Below, one piece after another: positions 29,645 to 41,147 of a stretch of 64,000 bases of DNA. The notes below the pieces were generated by a model. The model did not search any database. It had not been told where the DNA came from and saw only the letters and a list, made by a program, of their open reading frames with translations. The translations under genes and the position numbers were made by a program. Source of the stretch: Intestinibacter bartlettii (GTDB lineage: Bacteria > Bacillota > Clostridia > Peptostreptococcales > Peptostreptococcaceae); NCBI RefSeq assembly GCF_018917435.1, contig NZ_JAHLOQ010000004.1:1-64000 (forward strand), read 5' to 3'. The number at the start of each line of letters is the position of its first letter. The first letter of the stretch is position 1.

Positions 29645-30475
29645 CTATTTAGTTCTTCTTGAAACTATTAATTTATTAGATGCTTTATTTTTCTTTCTAG
29701 TTTTGTATCCAAGAGCTGGTTTACCCCATGGAGTTACTGGAGATGGTCTACCTATTGGAGATCTACCTTCCCCACCACCGTGTGGATGGTCGTTAGGGTT
29801 CATAACAGAACCTCTTACTGTAGGTCTGATACCCATATGTCTTTTTCTACCTGCTTTACCTATAGTTTCGTTAGCGTGTTCTACGTTACCTACTTGTCCT
29901 ATAGTAGCTTTACATTCTATTGATACATATCTCATTTCACCAGATGGTAATCTTAATAATGCTTTGTTTCCTTCTTTAGCCATTAATTGAGCTGAAACAC
30001 CTGCAGATCTAACTAATTGAGCGCCTTTTCCAGCTTTTAACTCTATGTTGTGAACTACAGTACCTACTGGCATGTTTTTTAATGCTAATGCATTACCTGG
30101 TTTGATATCTGCATCTGGTCCAGATAATAAAGTATCTCCTACTTTTATACCTACTGGAGCAAGTATATATCTTTTCTCACCATCTGCGTAGTTTAATAAT
30201 GCTATATTAGCAGTTCTGTTTGGATCGTATTCTATTGTAGCAACTTTTGCTGGAATACCATCTTTATTTCTTTTAAAATCTATTATTCTGTATTTTCTTC
30301 TGTTTCCTCCACCTCTGTGACGAACAGTTATTTTTCCGTGAACGTTTCTCCCAGAATTCTTCTTTAAAGGTACTAAAAGAGATTTTTCTGGTTGGTTAGT
30401 TGTAACTTCATCAGATATAAAAACTGTCATTTCTCTTAAGGCAGGAGAAGTTGGTTTAAATTTTTTAATAGCCAT
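29645..30475 (-). CDS. rplB: 50S ribosomal protein L2
   Basis: A 276-aa L2 required for subunit joining and peptidyl transfer. It has [37 protein letters not shown] and the C-terminal [20 protein letters not shown] with the essential His near the catalytic centre. Confidence 0.98.
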   Translation of the reverse strand: MAIKKFKPTSPALREMTVFISDEVTTNQPEKSLLVPLKKNSGRNVHGKITVRHRGGGNRRKYRIIDFKRNKDGIPAKVATIEYDPNRTANIALLNYADGEKRYILAPVGIKVGDTLLSGPDADIKPGNALALKNMPVGTVVHNIELKAGKGAQLVRSAGVSAQLMAKEGNKALLRLPSGEMRYVSIECKATIGQVGNVEHANETIGKAGRKRHMGIRPTVRGSVMNPNDHPHGGGEGRSPIGRPSPVTPWGKPALGYKTRKKNKASNKLIVSRRTK

Positions 30476-30504
30476 CTTATTTTCCCTCCTTTATTTCTTA
30501 AGTA

Positions 30505-30795
30505 TTACATACCTTGGAAAAATTCTATTTCTTTGCTATCAGCAGTTAATTTAACTACTGCTTTTTTGTAGCTAGCAGTTTTTCCTATGCTTCTACCCAT
30601 TCTTTTAACTTTTCCATCGTAGTTTAATGTATTAACTTTTTCTACATCTACTCCGAATATTTTTTCTACTGCTTTTTTTATTTCAGTTTTGTTAGCTCCT
30701 TTTTGAACTACAAAAGTGTATTTTCTGTCAGCCATATCAGCCATACTTTGTTCAGTAACTATTGGTCTTATAACTATATCATGTGGATTAGTCAT
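30505..30795 (-). CDS. rplW: 50S ribosomal protein L23
   Basis: A 96-aa L23 at the exit tunnel, docking site for SRP and trigger factor. It has [16 protein letters not shown] and [20 protein letters not shown]. The start at 30795 is placed by GGAGGTG overlapping the end of rplD. Confidence 0.97.
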   Translation of the reverse strand: MTNPHDIVIRPIVTEQSMADMADRKYTFVVQKGANKTEIKKAVEKIFGVDVEKVNTLNYDGKVKRMGRSIGKTASYKKAVVKLTADSKEIEFFQGM

Positions 30796-30796
30796 T

Positions 30797-31420
30797 TTAT
30801 GCGTACACCTCCTCCACTTTTTTAACAGCATCAGTAGTTATTATGAATGAATCATATTTTAATATGTCATATACATTTATAGTGTTAACTAATGCAGTCT
30901 CAACGTTTGGTATATTAGCAGCTGATTTTATTACGTTTTCGTTCTTTTCAGCCATTACTACTAAAGCTTTTTTAGCAGCATTTACATTTTTTAATATTGC
31001 AGCGAACTCTTTAGTTTTAGGTGCTTCCATTGTTAAAGCATCTAATACTATCATTTCGTTAGCTTGAACTTTAGAAGTTAAAGCACTCTTCATAGCTAAT
31101 CTTCTAACTTTCTTTGGTAATGTATATCTGTAGCTTCTTGGTTTTGGTGCGAAAGCAACTCCTCCACCTATCCATTGTACAGCTCTTATAGAACCTTGTC
31201 TAGCTCTACCTGTTCCTTTTTGTCTCCAAGGTTTTCTTCCGCCACCTCTAACTTCTGCTCTAGTTTTAGCAGATTGAGTACCTTGTCTTTTATTAGCAAG
31301 TTGGTTTTTTACAACTTCGTATAATACATGCTCATTCACTTCAACACCGAATACAGCATCTGATAATTCTATTTCACCAACATTTTGTCCTTGTATATTT
31401 AATACGTTTAATTTTGGCAT
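30797..31420 (-). CDS. rplD: 50S ribosomal protein L4
   Basis: A 207-aa L4 with an internal loop reaching the exit tunnel; in E. coli L4 represses the S10 operon. It has [37 protein letters not shown] and [16 protein letters not shown]. Its stop lies one base before the rplW start. Confidence 0.98.
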   Translation of the reverse strand: MPKLNVLNIQGQNVGEIELSDAVFGVEVNEHVLYEVVKNQLANKRQGTQSAKTRAEVRGGGRKPWRQKGTGRARQGSIRAVQWIGGGVAFAPKPRSYRYTLPKKVRRLAMKSALTSKVQANEMIVLDALTMEAPKTKEFAAILKNVNAAKKALVVMAEKNENVIKSAANIPNVETALVNTINVYDILKYDSFIITTDAVKKVEEVYA

Positions 31421-31449
31421 TGTGATTCCTCCTTTCTTAGGTTAGTCAA

Positions 31450-32079
31450 TTATTTAGAAGCTTTAACTGCTTCTTTTATTGTTACTACTGAACCTTTAGC
31501 TCCTGGTATAGCACCTTTAACTAATATAAAGTTTTTGTCAGCGTCAACTCTTACTACTTCTAAGTTTTGAACTGTAACTTTAACGCTACCCATGTGTCCA
31601 GCTAATTTTTTGTTTTTGAAAACTCTACCTGGGTAAGAACAAGCTCCCATTGAACCTGGTCTTCTGTGGTATCTAGAACCGTGAGTTTCAGGACCTCTTG
31701 ATTGTCCATGTCTTTTTATTGGACCTTGGAATCCTTTACCTTTACTTATTCCAGTAACATCTATTAATTCACCTGCAGCGAATAAATCAGCTTTTATTTC
31801 TTGTCCAACTGTATATCCTTCTACAGAGTCTACTCTAAATTCTTTTAAATGTTTTTTTAATGTGTTAGCAGCAGCTAAGTGACCTTTTTGTGGTTTGTTT
31901 AAAGATTTTTCTTTAGCATCTCCGAAACCAACTTGTATAGCAGTGTATCCATCATTTTCAGTTGTTTTTATTTGAGTAACAACTACTGGACCTGCTTCAA
32001 CTACTGTTACAGGTATTACTTCACCATGTTCAGTGAATATTTGAGTCATACCTATTTTTTTTCCTAATATTCCTTTCAT
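31450..32079 (-). CDS. rplC: 50S ribosomal protein L3
   Basis: A 209-aa L3, an early assembly protein reaching the peptidyl transferase centre. It opens [15 protein letters not shown] and contains [20 protein letters not shown] and [22 protein letters not shown] precedes the start. The 108-bp leader before it is structured. Confidence 0.98.
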   Translation of the reverse strand: MKGILGKKIGMTQIFTEHGEVIPVTVVEAGPVVVTQIKTTENDGYTAIQVGFGDAKEKSLNKPQKGHLAAANTLKKHLKEFRVDSVEGYTVGQEIKADLFAAGELIDVTGISKGKGFQGPIKRHGQSRGPETHGSRYHRRPGSMGACSYPGRVFKNKKLAGHMGSVKVTVQNLEVVRVDADKNFILVKGAIPGAKGSVVTIKEAVKASK

Positions 32080-32107
32080 ATTAGCACCTCCTATAATTCT
32101 TACAGCG

Positions 32108-32163
32108 GATTACCAAAATCGGTAATCATTCTAAGATAACAACCTTATAGGACCGTATCTTAG
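32108..32163 (-). promoter_or_regulatory. Structured leader upstream of rplC
   Basis: Between rpsJ and rplC the transcript folds into CTAAGATA...TATCTTAG (outer arms 32156-32163 and 32131-32138) with an inner CCT-ATA-AGG hairpin, then GATTACC...GGTAATC (32121-32127 and 32108-32114). It is not followed by a U run, so a regulatory or processing role is more likely than termination. Confidence 0.5.
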
Positions 32164-32187
32164 GTGTTGTCTATTATAATGTAATTA

Positions 32188-32499
32188 TTATAATTTTATT
32201 TCTATGTCTACACCAGCTGGTAAATCTAATCTCATTAATGAGTCTACAGTTTTAGGTGTTGGACTAGTTATGTCTATTAATCTCTTATGAGTTCTTATTT
32301 CGAACTGTTCTCTAGAATCTTTGTATTTGTGAACAGCTCTTAATATTGTCACAACTTGTTTTTCAGTTGGTAGTGGCACAGGTCCTGAAACTTGTGATCC
32401 AGCTTTTTTAGCAGTTTCAACTATTTTTCCAGCTGAAAAATCTAATAATTTGTGATCATATGACTTTAATCTTATTCTTATTTTTTCATTTTTAGCCAT
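32188..32499 (-). CDS. rpsJ: 30S ribosomal protein S10 (also NusE)
   Basis: A 103-aa S10 that also acts in antitermination with NusB. It has [31 protein letters not shown] and the loop [20 protein letters not shown]. It is the first gene of the S10 operon and has its own promoter and leader. Confidence 0.98.
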   Translation of the reverse strand: MAKNEKIRIRLKSYDHKLLDFSAGKIVETAKKAGSQVSGPVPLPTEKQVVTILRAVHKYKDSREQFEIRTHKRLIDITSPTPKTVDSLMRLDLPAGVDIEIKL

Positions 32500-32529
32500 T
32501 TTTGTTTCCCTCCTTTTTTAACATTTAAA

Positions 32530-32576
32530 TTTAATCATTAATACCGATACACAGTTCCGGGTGTTCTGTAAACTTA
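32530..32576 (-). promoter_or_regulatory. rpsJ leader hairpin
   Basis: The S10 transcript leader contains ACAG-AACACCCGGAA-CTGT, about 50 bases upstream of rpsJ. Its loop resembles that of the rplM leader hairpin (AACGCCCCGGA). A regulatory role is inferred from this resemblance and position. Confidence 0.4.
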
Positions 32577-32646
32577 AACCTAAATTTCACTCGATATAAT
32601 AATTAAATTTGGATTTGTTTTTCGTATCTCTCAAGCACACTATTAT

Positions 32647-32675
32647 ATTTTATATTATTCTTCTTAGTTTTTCAA
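32647..32675 (-). promoter_or_regulatory. Promoter of the S10 operon
   Basis: Minus strand TTGAAA (32670-32675), 17-bp spacer, TAAAAT (32647-32652). A second TATAAT lies just downstream at a poor distance from any -35. Expected leader of about 140 nt. Confidence 0.75.
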
Positions 32676-32830
32676 GACTTTTTTTAATTTATTTAGTTTA
32701 TTTTTTTTACCAAATCTTTTGCTAAATCTTAAGTTTAGAAGAAACTTTATCTGTAATTTAAAAGCCTTATTCAGTATACAATTTAAAGATTGTATTGTCA
32801 ACAGATTAAAATTATTTCTTTAAAATAAAA

Positions 32831-32854
32831 AGGGGAAAACCTAAGTCCTCCCCT
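32831..32854 (-). terminator. Terminator of the str operon after tuf1
   Basis: Arms AGGGGA and TCCCCT region (32831-32837 and 32849-32854) form a GC-rich stem, followed on the minus strand by TTTTTATTTT. Confidence 0.85.
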
Positions 32855-32907
32855 CAATTGTTTATTTTATTATGCGTATTTTGAAAAATTAATTAATCTA
32901 TTATAGA

Positions 32908-34101
32908 TTATTCTATTATAGATGCTACAACACCAGATGCTACTGTTCTACCACCTTCTCTTATAGCGAATCTTAATCCTTCTTCAACACATATTTTGTT
33001 TATTAAGTCAACTTCTATAGTGATGTTGTCTCCAGGCATAACCATTTCAGTTCCTTCTGGTAATTTACAAGCACCAGTTACGTCAGTTGTTCTGAAGTAG
33101 AATTGTGGTCTGTATCCATCGAAGAATGGAGTATGTCTTCCACCTTCTTCTTTTTTAAGAACGTATATTTCAGCTGTGAATTTAGTATGTGCGTTAACAC
33201 TACCTGGTTTAGCTAATACTTGTCCTCTTTCTATTTCAGTTCTTTGAACACCTCTTAATAATGCTCCTATGTTGTCTCCAGCTTCAGCGCTGTCTAGTAA
33301 TTTTCTGAACATTTCTATTCCAGTTACAACAACTTTTCTAGTTTCTTCAGTTAAACCTACTATTTCAACTTCGTCTTGAACTTTTAATTGTCCTCTTTCT
33401 ACTCTACCTGTAGCAACAGTACCTCTACCTGTTATAGAGAATACGTCTTCTACTGGCATTAGGAATGGTTTGTCAACATCTCTTTCTGGAGCTGGTATAT
33501 ATTCGTCTATTATTTCGAATAATTCAACTATTTTGTCTCCCCATACGCTTGATGGATCTTCTAAAGCTTTTAAAGCTGAACCTCTTACTATTGGAGTATC
33601 ATCACCTGGGAATTCATACTCGTCTAATAATTCTCTTATTTCCATTTCTACTAATTCTAATAATTCTTCGTCATCTACCATATCGCATTTGTTTAAGAAT
33701 ACTACTATGTATGGTACACCAACTTGTCTAGATAATAGTATATGCTCTCTAGTTTGTGGCATTGGTCCATCAGTTGCAGAAACAACTAATATAGCACCGT
33801 CCATTTGAGCAGCTCCTGTTATCATGTTTTTAACGTAGTCAGCATGTCCTGGGCAGTCAACGTGAGCGTAGTGTCTGTTTGGAGTTTCGTATTCAACGTG
33901 AGCAGTTGATATAGTGATTCCTCTTTCTCTTTCTTCTGGAGCTTTATCTATGTTAGCGAAATCTACAGCTTCTCCTAATTGATATCTGTCATATAATGTT
34001 TTTGTTATTGCAGCTGTTAATGTAGTTTTACCGTGGTCAACGTGTCCGATAGTTCCTATATTAACATGTGGTTTAGTTCTTTCGAATTTAGCCTTTGCCA
34101 T
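32908..34101 (-). CDS. tuf: Elongation factor Tu, copy 1
   Basis: A 397-aa EF-Tu that delivers aminoacyl-tRNA. G motifs are [18 protein letters not shown] and NKCDMVDD; switch region and domain II/III are complete. The protein is identical to that at 48,780, and the two genes differ at only scattered codon positions. It is last of rpsL-rpsG-fusA-tuf. TAGGAGGATTT precedes the ATG. Confidence 0.98.
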   Translation of the reverse strand: MAKAKFERTKPHVNIGTIGHVDHGKTTLTAAITKTLYDRYQLGEAVDFANIDKAPEERERGITISTAHVEYETPNRHYAHVDCPGHADYVKNMITGAAQMDGAILVVSATDGPMPQTREHILLSRQVGVPYIVVFLNKCDMVDDEELLELVEMEIRELLDEYEFPGDDTPIVRGSALKALEDPSSVWGDKIVELFEIIDEYIPAPERDVDKPFLMPVEDVFSITGRGTVATGRVERGQLKVQDEVEIVGLTEETRKVVVTGIEMFRKLLDSAEAGDNIGALLRGVQRTEIERGQVLAKPGSVNAHTKFTAEIYVLKKEEGGRHTPFFDGYRPQFYFRTTDVTGACKLPEGTEMVMPGDNITIEVDLINKICVEEGLRFAIREGGRTVASGVVASIIE

Positions 34102-34142
34102 TTTGAAATCCTCCTAAATAATTATTTTTATATATTTTTTAT

Positions 34143-34166
34143 AAGACGAGGACGAATCCTCGTCTT
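34143..34166 (-). other. TTCG-loop hairpin in the fusA-tuf1 gap
   Basis: The minus strand transcript has a 10-bp perfect stem AAGACGAGGA/TCCTCGTCTT capped by TTCG. No U run follows on the minus strand, so it is not a normal terminator in the operon direction. It may stabilise or mark processing of the tuf message. Confidence 0.6.
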
Positions 34167-34194
34167 TTATTTATTCTTTTATTTAAATAGATTA

Positions 34195-36261
34195 TTATCT
34201 ACCTTCAGCTATTTTTTTAGCTACACCAGCTGGAACTTGTTCGTAGTGGTCGAATATCATAGTGTAAGTAGCTCTACCTTGAGTAGTAGATCTTAATTCA
34301 GTTGAGTAACCGAACATTTCTGAAAGTGGAACGAATGCATTTATAACTTGTGCACCTGCTCTAGCTTCCATACCTTGGATTAAACCTCTCTTAGAGTTTA
34401 TTCCACCCATAACATCTCCCATGTATTCTTCTGGAGTAACAACTTCAACTTTGAAGTATGGTTCAAGTAATACTGAATCACCTTTCTTTAAAGCTTCCTT
34501 CATAGCCATTGAACCAGCCATTTTGAATGCCATTTCTGATGAATCGACTTCATGGTAAGAACCATCGTATAATTCAACAGCAACGTCAACTACAGGATAT
34601 CCTGCAACAACACCGGCTTGCATAGCACCTTGTATACCCATATCAGTTGGTCCAACATATTCTTTAGGAACAGATCCACCAACAGTTTTGTTTTCGAATA
34701 TATATCCAGCACCTGGCTCTTGTGGAGTAACTCTAAGTTTAACGTGTCCGTATTGTCCTCTACCACCTGATTGTTTAGAGTATTTGTACTCAACATCAAC
34801 TGGTTTAGTTATAGTTTCTCTGTAAGCAACTTGTGGAGCACCAACATTTGCTTCAACTTTGAACTCTCTTAATAATCTGTCAACTATGATCTCTAAGTGT
34901 AATTCACCCATACCACCGATTATAGTTTGTCCAGTTTCTTCATCAGTTCTAACTCTGAAAGTTGGATCCTCTTCAGCTAATTTTTGAAGAGCAGTACCCA
35001 TTTTTTCTTGAGCAGCTTTAGATTTTGGTTCTATAGCTACGTCGATAACTGGTTCAGGGAATTCCATAGATTCAAGTATGATAGCATTGTTTGGATCACA
35101 TAAAGTATCTCCAGTTGTAGTATCTTTTAAACCTACTGCAGCAGCTATATCTCCTGCATAAACTTCAGTTATCTCTTGTCTTGTATTTGCATGCATTTGT
35201 AGGATACGTCCTATTCTTTCTCTCTTGTTCTTAGTAGCATTTAATACGTAAGAACCAGATTCTAAAGTACCAGAGTAAACTCTGAAGAACGCTAATTTCC
35301 CTACGAATGGGTCAGTCATTATTTTGAATGCTAAAGCTGAGAATGGTTCATCATCAGAAGAATGTCTTTCAGCTTCAGTTCCATCTGGTAATACACCTTT
35401 TATAGCTGGTATATCAGTTGGAGCTGGTAAGTAGTCTATAACAGCATCTATAACTGGTTGAACACCTTTATTTCTGTAAGCAGTACCACAGAATACTGGG
35501 TTCATTTCACATGCTATTGTAGCTTTTCTTATAGCAGCTTTTATTTCTTCTTCAGTGAATTCTTCACCTTCAAGATATTTCATCATTAGTTCTTCGTCAG
35601 TTTCTGCAACTGCTTCAACTAATTTTTCTCTCCACTCAGCAGCTAATTCTTGCATATCTGCTGGTATTTCAGTTTCGTCCATAACAGTACCAAGATCATC
35701 TTCGTATATTATAGCATCCATTTTAACTAAGTCTATTATACCTTGGAATGTATCTTCTTTACCTATTGGTAATTGTACAGGTACAGCATTAGAACCTAGT
35801 CTGTCTTTCATCATTTCTACAACGTTGTAGAAGTTAGCACCAAGTATATCCATTTTGTTAACAAATGCTATTCTTGGAACTTTGTAAGTTTCAGCTTGTC
35901 TCCATACGTTTTCAGATTGAGGTTCAACCCCACCTTTAGCACAGAATACAGCAACTGAACCGTCAAGAACTCTAAGAGATCTTTCAACCTCAACTGTGAA
36001 GTCTACGTGTCCTGGAGTATCTATTATGTTTATTCTATGATCTTTCCAAGTAGTAGTTGTAGCAGCAGAAGTTATTGTTATACCTCTTTCTTTTTCCTGC
36101 TCCATCCAGTCCATTTGAGAAGCTCCTTCGTGAGTTTCTCCTATTTTATGTGTACGCCCAGTGTAGAACAGGATTCTTTCAGTAGTTGTAGTTTTCCCTG
36201 CATCTATATGAGCCATGATTCCTATATTTCTAGTTCTTTCCAAAGGAAAATTTCTAGCCAT
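34195..36261 (-). CDS. fusA: Elongation factor G
   Basis: A 688-aa translocase GTPase. It has [20 protein letters not shown], the G2 region [29 protein letters not shown] and NKMD, followed by domains II-V of normal length. GGAGGATAACC precedes the start. It lies 66 bases after rpsG and 93 bases before tuf1. Confidence 0.98.
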   Translation of the reverse strand: MARNFPLERTRNIGIMAHIDAGKTTTTERILFYTGRTHKIGETHEGASQMDWMEQEKERGITITSAATTTTWKDHRINIIDTPGHVDFTVEVERSLRVLDGSVAVFCAKGGVEPQSENVWRQAETYKVPRIAFVNKMDILGANFYNVVEMMKDRLGSNAVPVQLPIGKEDTFQGIIDLVKMDAIIYEDDLGTVMDETEIPADMQELAAEWREKLVEAVAETDEELMMKYLEGEEFTEEEIKAAIRKATIACEMNPVFCGTAYRNKGVQPVIDAVIDYLPAPTDIPAIKGVLPDGTEAERHSSDDEPFSALAFKIMTDPFVGKLAFFRVYSGTLESGSYVLNATKNKRERIGRILQMHANTRQEITEVYAGDIAAAVGLKDTTTGDTLCDPNNAIILESMEFPEPVIDVAIEPKSKAAQEKMGTALQKLAEEDPTFRVRTDEETGQTIIGGMGELHLEIIVDRLLREFKVEANVGAPQVAYRETITKPVDVEYKYSKQSGGRGQYGHVKLRVTPQEPGAGYIFENKTVGGSVPKEYVGPTDMGIQGAMQAGVVAGYPVVDVAVELYDGSYHEVDSSEMAFKMAGSMAMKEALKKGDSVLLEPYFKVEVVTPEEYMGDVMGGINSKRGLIQGMEARAGAQVINAFVPLSEMFGYSTELRSTTQGRATYTMIFDHYEQVPAGVAKKIAEGR

Positions 36262-36327
36262 GGTTATCCTCCTTAGATATCTCTAATATTTCGTAAATCC
36301 TAGTTGAATTCTTATATTAGAATCAAA

Positions 36328-36831
<504 letters not shown>

Positions 36832-36930
36832 TCATAGGTACTCGACATATTATCACAATGCCGTATGCCATAAATATATATATATTTAAAGCACCGCACT
36901 ATAATATTTCAATTTAGTAAACTCTATTAT

Positions 36931-37353
36931 CTATTTTTTAGCAGCTTTAGGTTTTTTAGCACCATATTTAGATCTTGCTTGCATTCTCTTATCAACACCT
37001 GCAGTATCTAATGTACCTCTTAGTATATGGTATCTAACCCCTGGAAGGTCTTTAACTCTTCCTCCTCTTATAAGAACAACACTATGCTCTTGTAAGTTGT
37101 GTCCTTCTCCTGGTATATAAGCAGAAACTTCTATTCCGTTTGTTAACTTAACTCTGGCAACTTTTCTTAAAGCTGAGTTAGGTTTTTTAGGAGTAACTGT
37201 TTTTACTGAAGTACAAACTCCTCTTTTTTGTGGTGAACTTGCATCAGTAGTTTTTTTGTTTAAAGAGTTGTAACTCTTTTGTAATGCTGGAGCAGTAGAT
37301 TTTTTTAATAAGTCTTTTCTACTCTTACGAACTAATTGGTTAATTGTTGGCAT
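36931..37353 (-). CDS. rpsL: 30S ribosomal protein S12
   Basis: A 140-aa S12 at the decoding centre. It has [24 protein letters not shown] with the streptomycin-site Lys, and [12 protein letters not shown]. The wild-type streptomycin-site residues appear unchanged. I start it at the second of two ATGs (37353) to give the family opening, with GGGAGG eight bases upstream. It begins the str operon. Confidence 0.97.
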   Translation of the reverse strand: MPTINQLVRKSRKDLLKKSTAPALQKSYNSLNKKTTDASSPQKRGVCTSVKTVTPKKPNSALRKVARVKLTNGIEVSAYIPGEGHNLQEHSVVLIRGGRVKDLPGVRYHILRGTLDTAGVDKRMQARSKYGAKKPKAAKK

Positions 37354-37404
37354 CATCGGCACCTCCCTCTTCTAAAATTTCGATCTTTTAATGATCGCCA
37401 ACTA

Positions 37405-37427
37405 AATCGGATATTCCTACCGATTTC
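37405..37427 (-). promoter_or_regulatory. rpsL leader hairpin
   Basis: The leader RNA contains AAATCGG...CCGATTT (a 7-bp stem around TAGGAATAT), roughly 50-75 bases before rpsL, followed by a smaller GATC hairpin. No U run follows. Confidence 0.5.
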
Positions 37428-37506
37428 TGTAGTTAAATGTTCGTTACATACACAAACATCTAATAGTTTGGTACTTAATAGTTCTTTAATTATATTAAAG
37501 CTCACT

Positions 37507-37546
37507 TAAAAGTTTACCCTGAACAGTAATTCAGAGTAAACTTTTA
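37507..37546 (-). terminator. Terminator-like hairpin after rpoC, just inside the rpsL transcript
   Basis: Minus strand AAAAGTTTAC...GTAAACTTTT with inner TGAA/TTCA pairing; a four-T run is part of the arm. It can terminate rpoBC, but it lies downstream of the rpsL promoter, so it is also within the rpsL leader. Confidence 0.65.
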
Positions 37547-37561
37547 AATTCGCACTTTTAC

Positions 37562-37590
37562 ATTTTAACATCACATACAGTTCATGTCAA
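37562..37590 (-). promoter_or_regulatory. Promoter of the str operon
   Basis: Minus strand TTGACA (37585-37590), 17-bp spacer, TAAAAT (37562-37567), starting 20 bases after the rpoC stop. Start expected near 37555. Confidence 0.82.
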
Positions 37591-37610
37591 GAATGTTTAT
37601 ATAACAATTC

Positions 37611-40600
37611 TTATAAAGATTCTTCCTCTATTTTTTCAACTGCTATGTTTCTGTATTTTTTCATTCCTGTTCCTGCTGGAATTAATTTACCTAATATAAC
37701 ATTTTCTTTAAGTCCTATTAGGTGGTCTTCTTTACCTTTTATAGCAGCTTCTGTTAAAACTCTAGTAGTTTCTTGGAATGATGCTGCTGATAAGAATGAA
37801 TCTGTAGCAAGAGATGCTTTAGTTATACCAAGTAAAACTCTCTTAGCAACAGCTGGTCTTAATCCTTGAGCTTCAGCTTCTTCATTACATTCTTGGAATG
37901 TTAATACATCTTCATAACCACCTGGTAATAAATCTGTATCTCCTGGATCTTCAACTTTAACTTTAGATAGCATTTGTCTTACAATTACTTCTATATGTTT
38001 ATCGTTGATATCAACCCCTTGAAGTCTATACACTCTTTGAACTTCTTTAACAATGTATTCTTGAACTCCACCGATACCTTTAACTCTAACTATATCATGT
38101 GGATTTATAGAACCTTGAGTAAGTGGATCACCAGCTTCAACAAGTTGACCTTGTTTTACTCTTACTCTTGATCCATATGGTATTTGGTAAACTTCTCTTT
38201 CACCTTCTTTAGGTACTACTATAACTTCTTTTCTCTTACCAGTTTCATCTATTTCAACTCTACCAGTTATTTCAGATATTATAGCTAAACCTTTTGGTTT
38301 TCTAGCTTCGAAAAGCTCTTCAACCCTTGGAAGACCTTGAGTTATATCTCCTCCGGCAACCCCACCTGTATGGAATGTACGCATTGTAAGCTGAGTACCA
38401 GGTTCACCGATTGATTGAGCTGCGATTATACCAACAGCTTCACCGATATTAACTTCTTTACCAGTAGCTAAGTTTCTACCATAACATTTAGAACAAACAC
38501 CGTGATGAGTTTTACAGTTAAGAACTGTTCTTATGTTAACTTTTTCGATACCAGCATTTATTATAGCTTCTGCATCGTCTTCTTGTATCATTGTATCTGC
38601 TTCTACTAATACTTCTCCAGTTTCTGGGTGAAGTATAGCGTCTCTAGTATATCTTCCTACTATTCTATCATATAAATCTTCTATTGCTTCATTTCCATCT
38701 TTTATAGCAAAGATTTCTGTTGTTTCTTTAGTTCCACAGTCATAATCTCTAACTATAACATCTTGACTGACGTCAACAAGTCTTCTTGTTAAGTAACCTG
38801 AATCGGCTGTACGTAGCGCTGTATCGGCTAACCCTTTTCTGGCACCGTGTGAAGATGTGAAGTATTCCATTACTGATAACCCTTCACGGAAGTTAGATTT
38901 AACTGGGATTTCAACTGTTTTACCAGATGCATTGGCCATCAGACCACGCATACCAGCTAACTGTCTTATCTGGTTCTTAGAACCTCTGGCTCCTGAATGT
39001 GCCATGATGTAAATGTTGTTCATTCTTTCAAGACCATTCATTAGCTCGTCTGTAACTTTTTCAGTTGTTTTAGTCCAAGTATCTATAACTTTTTCATATC
39101 TTTCTTCGTCAGAGATTAAACCTCTTCTGAATACTTTTTCATATTTTTCAACTTGTACTTCAGCATCTTTGATTAATGCTTGTTTTGTTTCTGGTATTTT
39201 CATATCTGCAACTGCAACTGTTATACCACCTATAGTTGAATATTTAAATCCTAATGATTTAATATGGTCTAAAACTTCAGCAGTTATAGTGTTTCCATGT
39301 CTTCTGAAACATTTATCTATTATCTTACCTAAAGCTTTTTTATCAACTAAGTAATCTATTTCTAATCCAAATGGATCTTCTTCTCTGTTTACGAATCCTA
39401 AGTCTTGAGGTATATTTTCATTGAATATGAATCTACCTACAGTACTTTCTGTGATTCCAACTCTACCATCTTCTAAAACAATTCTCATTTTTACTGTTGA
39501 GTGTAATTCAACTGCTTTAGTTTGGTAAGCCATCATTAACTCATTGAAGTCTTTGAATACTGTTCCAGTTCCTTTTTCTCCTCCTTGAGATTCTATTGTT
39601 AAGTAGTAACATCCTAGAACCATATCTTGAGATGGAGTAGTTATTGGAGAACCATCTTTTGGAGCAAGTATATTATTTACAGAAAGCATTAAGAATCTAG
39701 CTTCTGCTTGTGCTTCTACTGATAAAGGTACGTGTACCGCCATTTGGTCACCGTCGAAGTCAGCGTTGTATGCTGTACAAGCTAGTGGATGTAATCTTAT
39801 AGCTTTACCTTCAACTAAAACTGGTTCAAATGCTTGTATACCTAATCTATGAAGAGTAGGGGCACGGTTAAGTAAAACTGGATGGCTCTTAATTACTTCT
39901 TCAAGAACATCCCATACTTCTGGTTTTACTTTTTCAACTAATGATTTTGCACTTTTTATATTATGTGCATAACCTTCTTTAACTAATTTATCCATTACGA
40001 ATGGTTTGAATAATTCAAGAGCCATTTTTCTTGGAATACCACATTGATAGAATTTAAGATCTGGTCCAACAACTATAACTGAACGTCCTGAGTAGTCAAC
40101 ACGTTTACCAAGTAAGTTTTGACGGAAACGACCTTGTTTACCTTTAAGCATATCTGATAAAGATTTTAATGGTCTATTTCCTGGTCCAGTAACTGGTCTA
40201 CCTCTTCTACCATTGTCTATTAGAGCATCTACTGCTTCTTGAAGCATTCTTTTTTCATTTCTAACGATGATGTCAGGAGCTCCAAGTTCTAATAATCTTT
40301 TTAATCTGTTATTTCTGTTTATAACTCTTCTATATAAGTCATTTAAGTCAGAAGTAGCGAATCTACCACCATCTAATTGAACCATCGGTCTTAAATCTGG
40401 TGGGATTACTGGAATAGCTTCAAGAATCATCCATTCAGGTTTGTTTCCTGATTTTTTGAATGCTTCTACTACTTCTAATCTTCTTATTGTTCTAACTCTT
40501 TTTTGACCTGTACTGTCTTTTAAATCATCTCTTAATAATTTACTTTCTTGTTCTAGGTCAATTTTCATTAATAATTTTTTAACTGCTTCAGCACCCATAC

Positions 40601-41105
40601 CAACTTCAAAAGTATTTCCGTATTTTTCGTAATTACTTCTAAATTCTTTTTCAGTTAATAATTGTTTTTCGTTTAGTCCAGTTTCGCCTGGATCTATAAC
40701 TACATATGAAGCAAAGTATAGTATTTTTTCAAGAGATCTTGGAGACATGTCTAATAATAGACCCATTCTACTTGGGATCCCTTTGAAGTACCAGATATGA
40801 GACATAGGAGCTGCAAGCTCTATATGTCCCATTCTTTCTCTTCTTACTTTAGATTTTGTAACTTCTACGCCACATCTATCACAAACTACACCTTTATATC
40901 TAACTCTTCTATATTTTCCACAATGACATTCCCAGTCTTTTTGTGGTCCAAATATTCTTTCACAGAATAGACCGTCTTTTTCTGGTTTTAAAGTACGGTA
41001 ATTAATTGTTTCTGGTTTTTTAACTTCTCCTCTAGACCATTCTCTTATACGTTCTGGAGAGGCTAAACCTATTTTTATCGACTCGAAATTGTTTAATTCA
41101 AACAA
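37611..41105 (-). CDS. rpoC: RNA polymerase beta' subunit
   Basis: A 1164-aa subunit. The N-terminal zinc site is [20 protein letters not shown], the active-site loop is [13 protein letters not shown], and the second zinc region includes [13 protein letters not shown]. The trigger loop region [19 protein letters not shown] is intact. Translation starts at a TTG (41103-41105) after AGGGAGAG. It lies 42 bases after rpoB. Confidence 0.98.
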   Translation of the reverse strand: MFELNNFESIKIGLASPERIREWSRGEVKKPETINYRTLKPEKDGLFCERIFGPQKDWECHCGKYRRVRYKGVVCDRCGVEVTKSKVRRERMGHIELAAPMSHIWYFKGIPSRMGLLLDMSPRSLEKILYFASYVVIDPGETGLNEKQLLTEKEFRSNYEKYGNTFEVGMGAEAVKKLLMKIDLEQESKLLRDDLKDSTGQKRVRTIRRLEVVEAFKKSGNKPEWMILEAIPVIPPDLRPMVQLDGGRFATSDLNDLYRRVINRNNRLKRLLELGAPDIIVRNEKRMLQEAVDALIDNGRRGRPVTGPGNRPLKSLSDMLKGKQGRFRQNLLGKRVDYSGRSVIVVGPDLKFYQCGIPRKMALELFKPFVMDKLVKEGYAHNIKSAKSLVEKVKPEVWDVLEEVIKSHPVLLNRAPTLHRLGIQAFEPVLVEGKAIRLHPLACTAYNADFDGDQMAVHVPLSVEAQAEARFLMLSVNNILAPKDGSPITTPSQDMVLGCYYLTIESQGGEKGTGTVFKDFNELMMAYQTKAVELHSTVKMRIVLEDGRVGITESTVGRFIFNENIPQDLGFVNREEDPFGLEIDYLVDKKALGKIIDKCFRRHGNTITAEVLDHIKSLGFKYSTIGGITVAVADMKIPETKQALIKDAEVQVEKYEKVFRRGLISDEERYEKVIDTWTKTTEKVTDELMNGLERMNNIYIMAHSGARGSKNQIRQLAGMRGLMANASGKTVEIPVKSNFREGLSVMEYFTSSHGARKGLADTALRTADSGYLTRRLVDVSQDVIVRDYDCGTKETTEIFAIKDGNEAIEDLYDRIVGRYTRDAILHPETGEVLVEADTMIQEDDAEAIINAGIEKVNIRTVLNCKTHHGVCSKCYGRNLATGKEVNIGEAVGIIAAQSIGEPGTQLTMRTFHTGGVAGGDITQGLPRVEELFEARKPKGLAIISEITGRVEIDETGKRKEVIVVPKEGEREVYQIPYGSRVRVKQGQLVEAGDPLTQGSINPHDIVRVKGIGGVQEYIVKEVQRVYRLQGVDINDKHIEVIVRQMLSKVKVEDPGDTDLLPGGYEDVLTFQECNEEAEAQGLRPAVAKRVLLGITKASLATDSFLSAASFQETTRVLTEAAIKGKEDHLIGLKENVILGKLIPAGTGMKKYRNIAVEKIEEESL

Positions 41106-41147
41106 GGAGTTCTCTCCCTTCTATTTGATATTTATTTTATTATAAAA

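Noticed and set aside
33470-33808. Plus-strand open frames inside both tuf genes and inside rpoB, rpoC and fusA
   Set aside because: They lie antisense to highly conserved genes, lack ribosome sites and appear equally in both tuf copies because the genes are near identical.
34143-34166. Terminator of fusA
   Set aside because: There is no U run after the stem in the minus direction, so it is recorded as a hairpin only.
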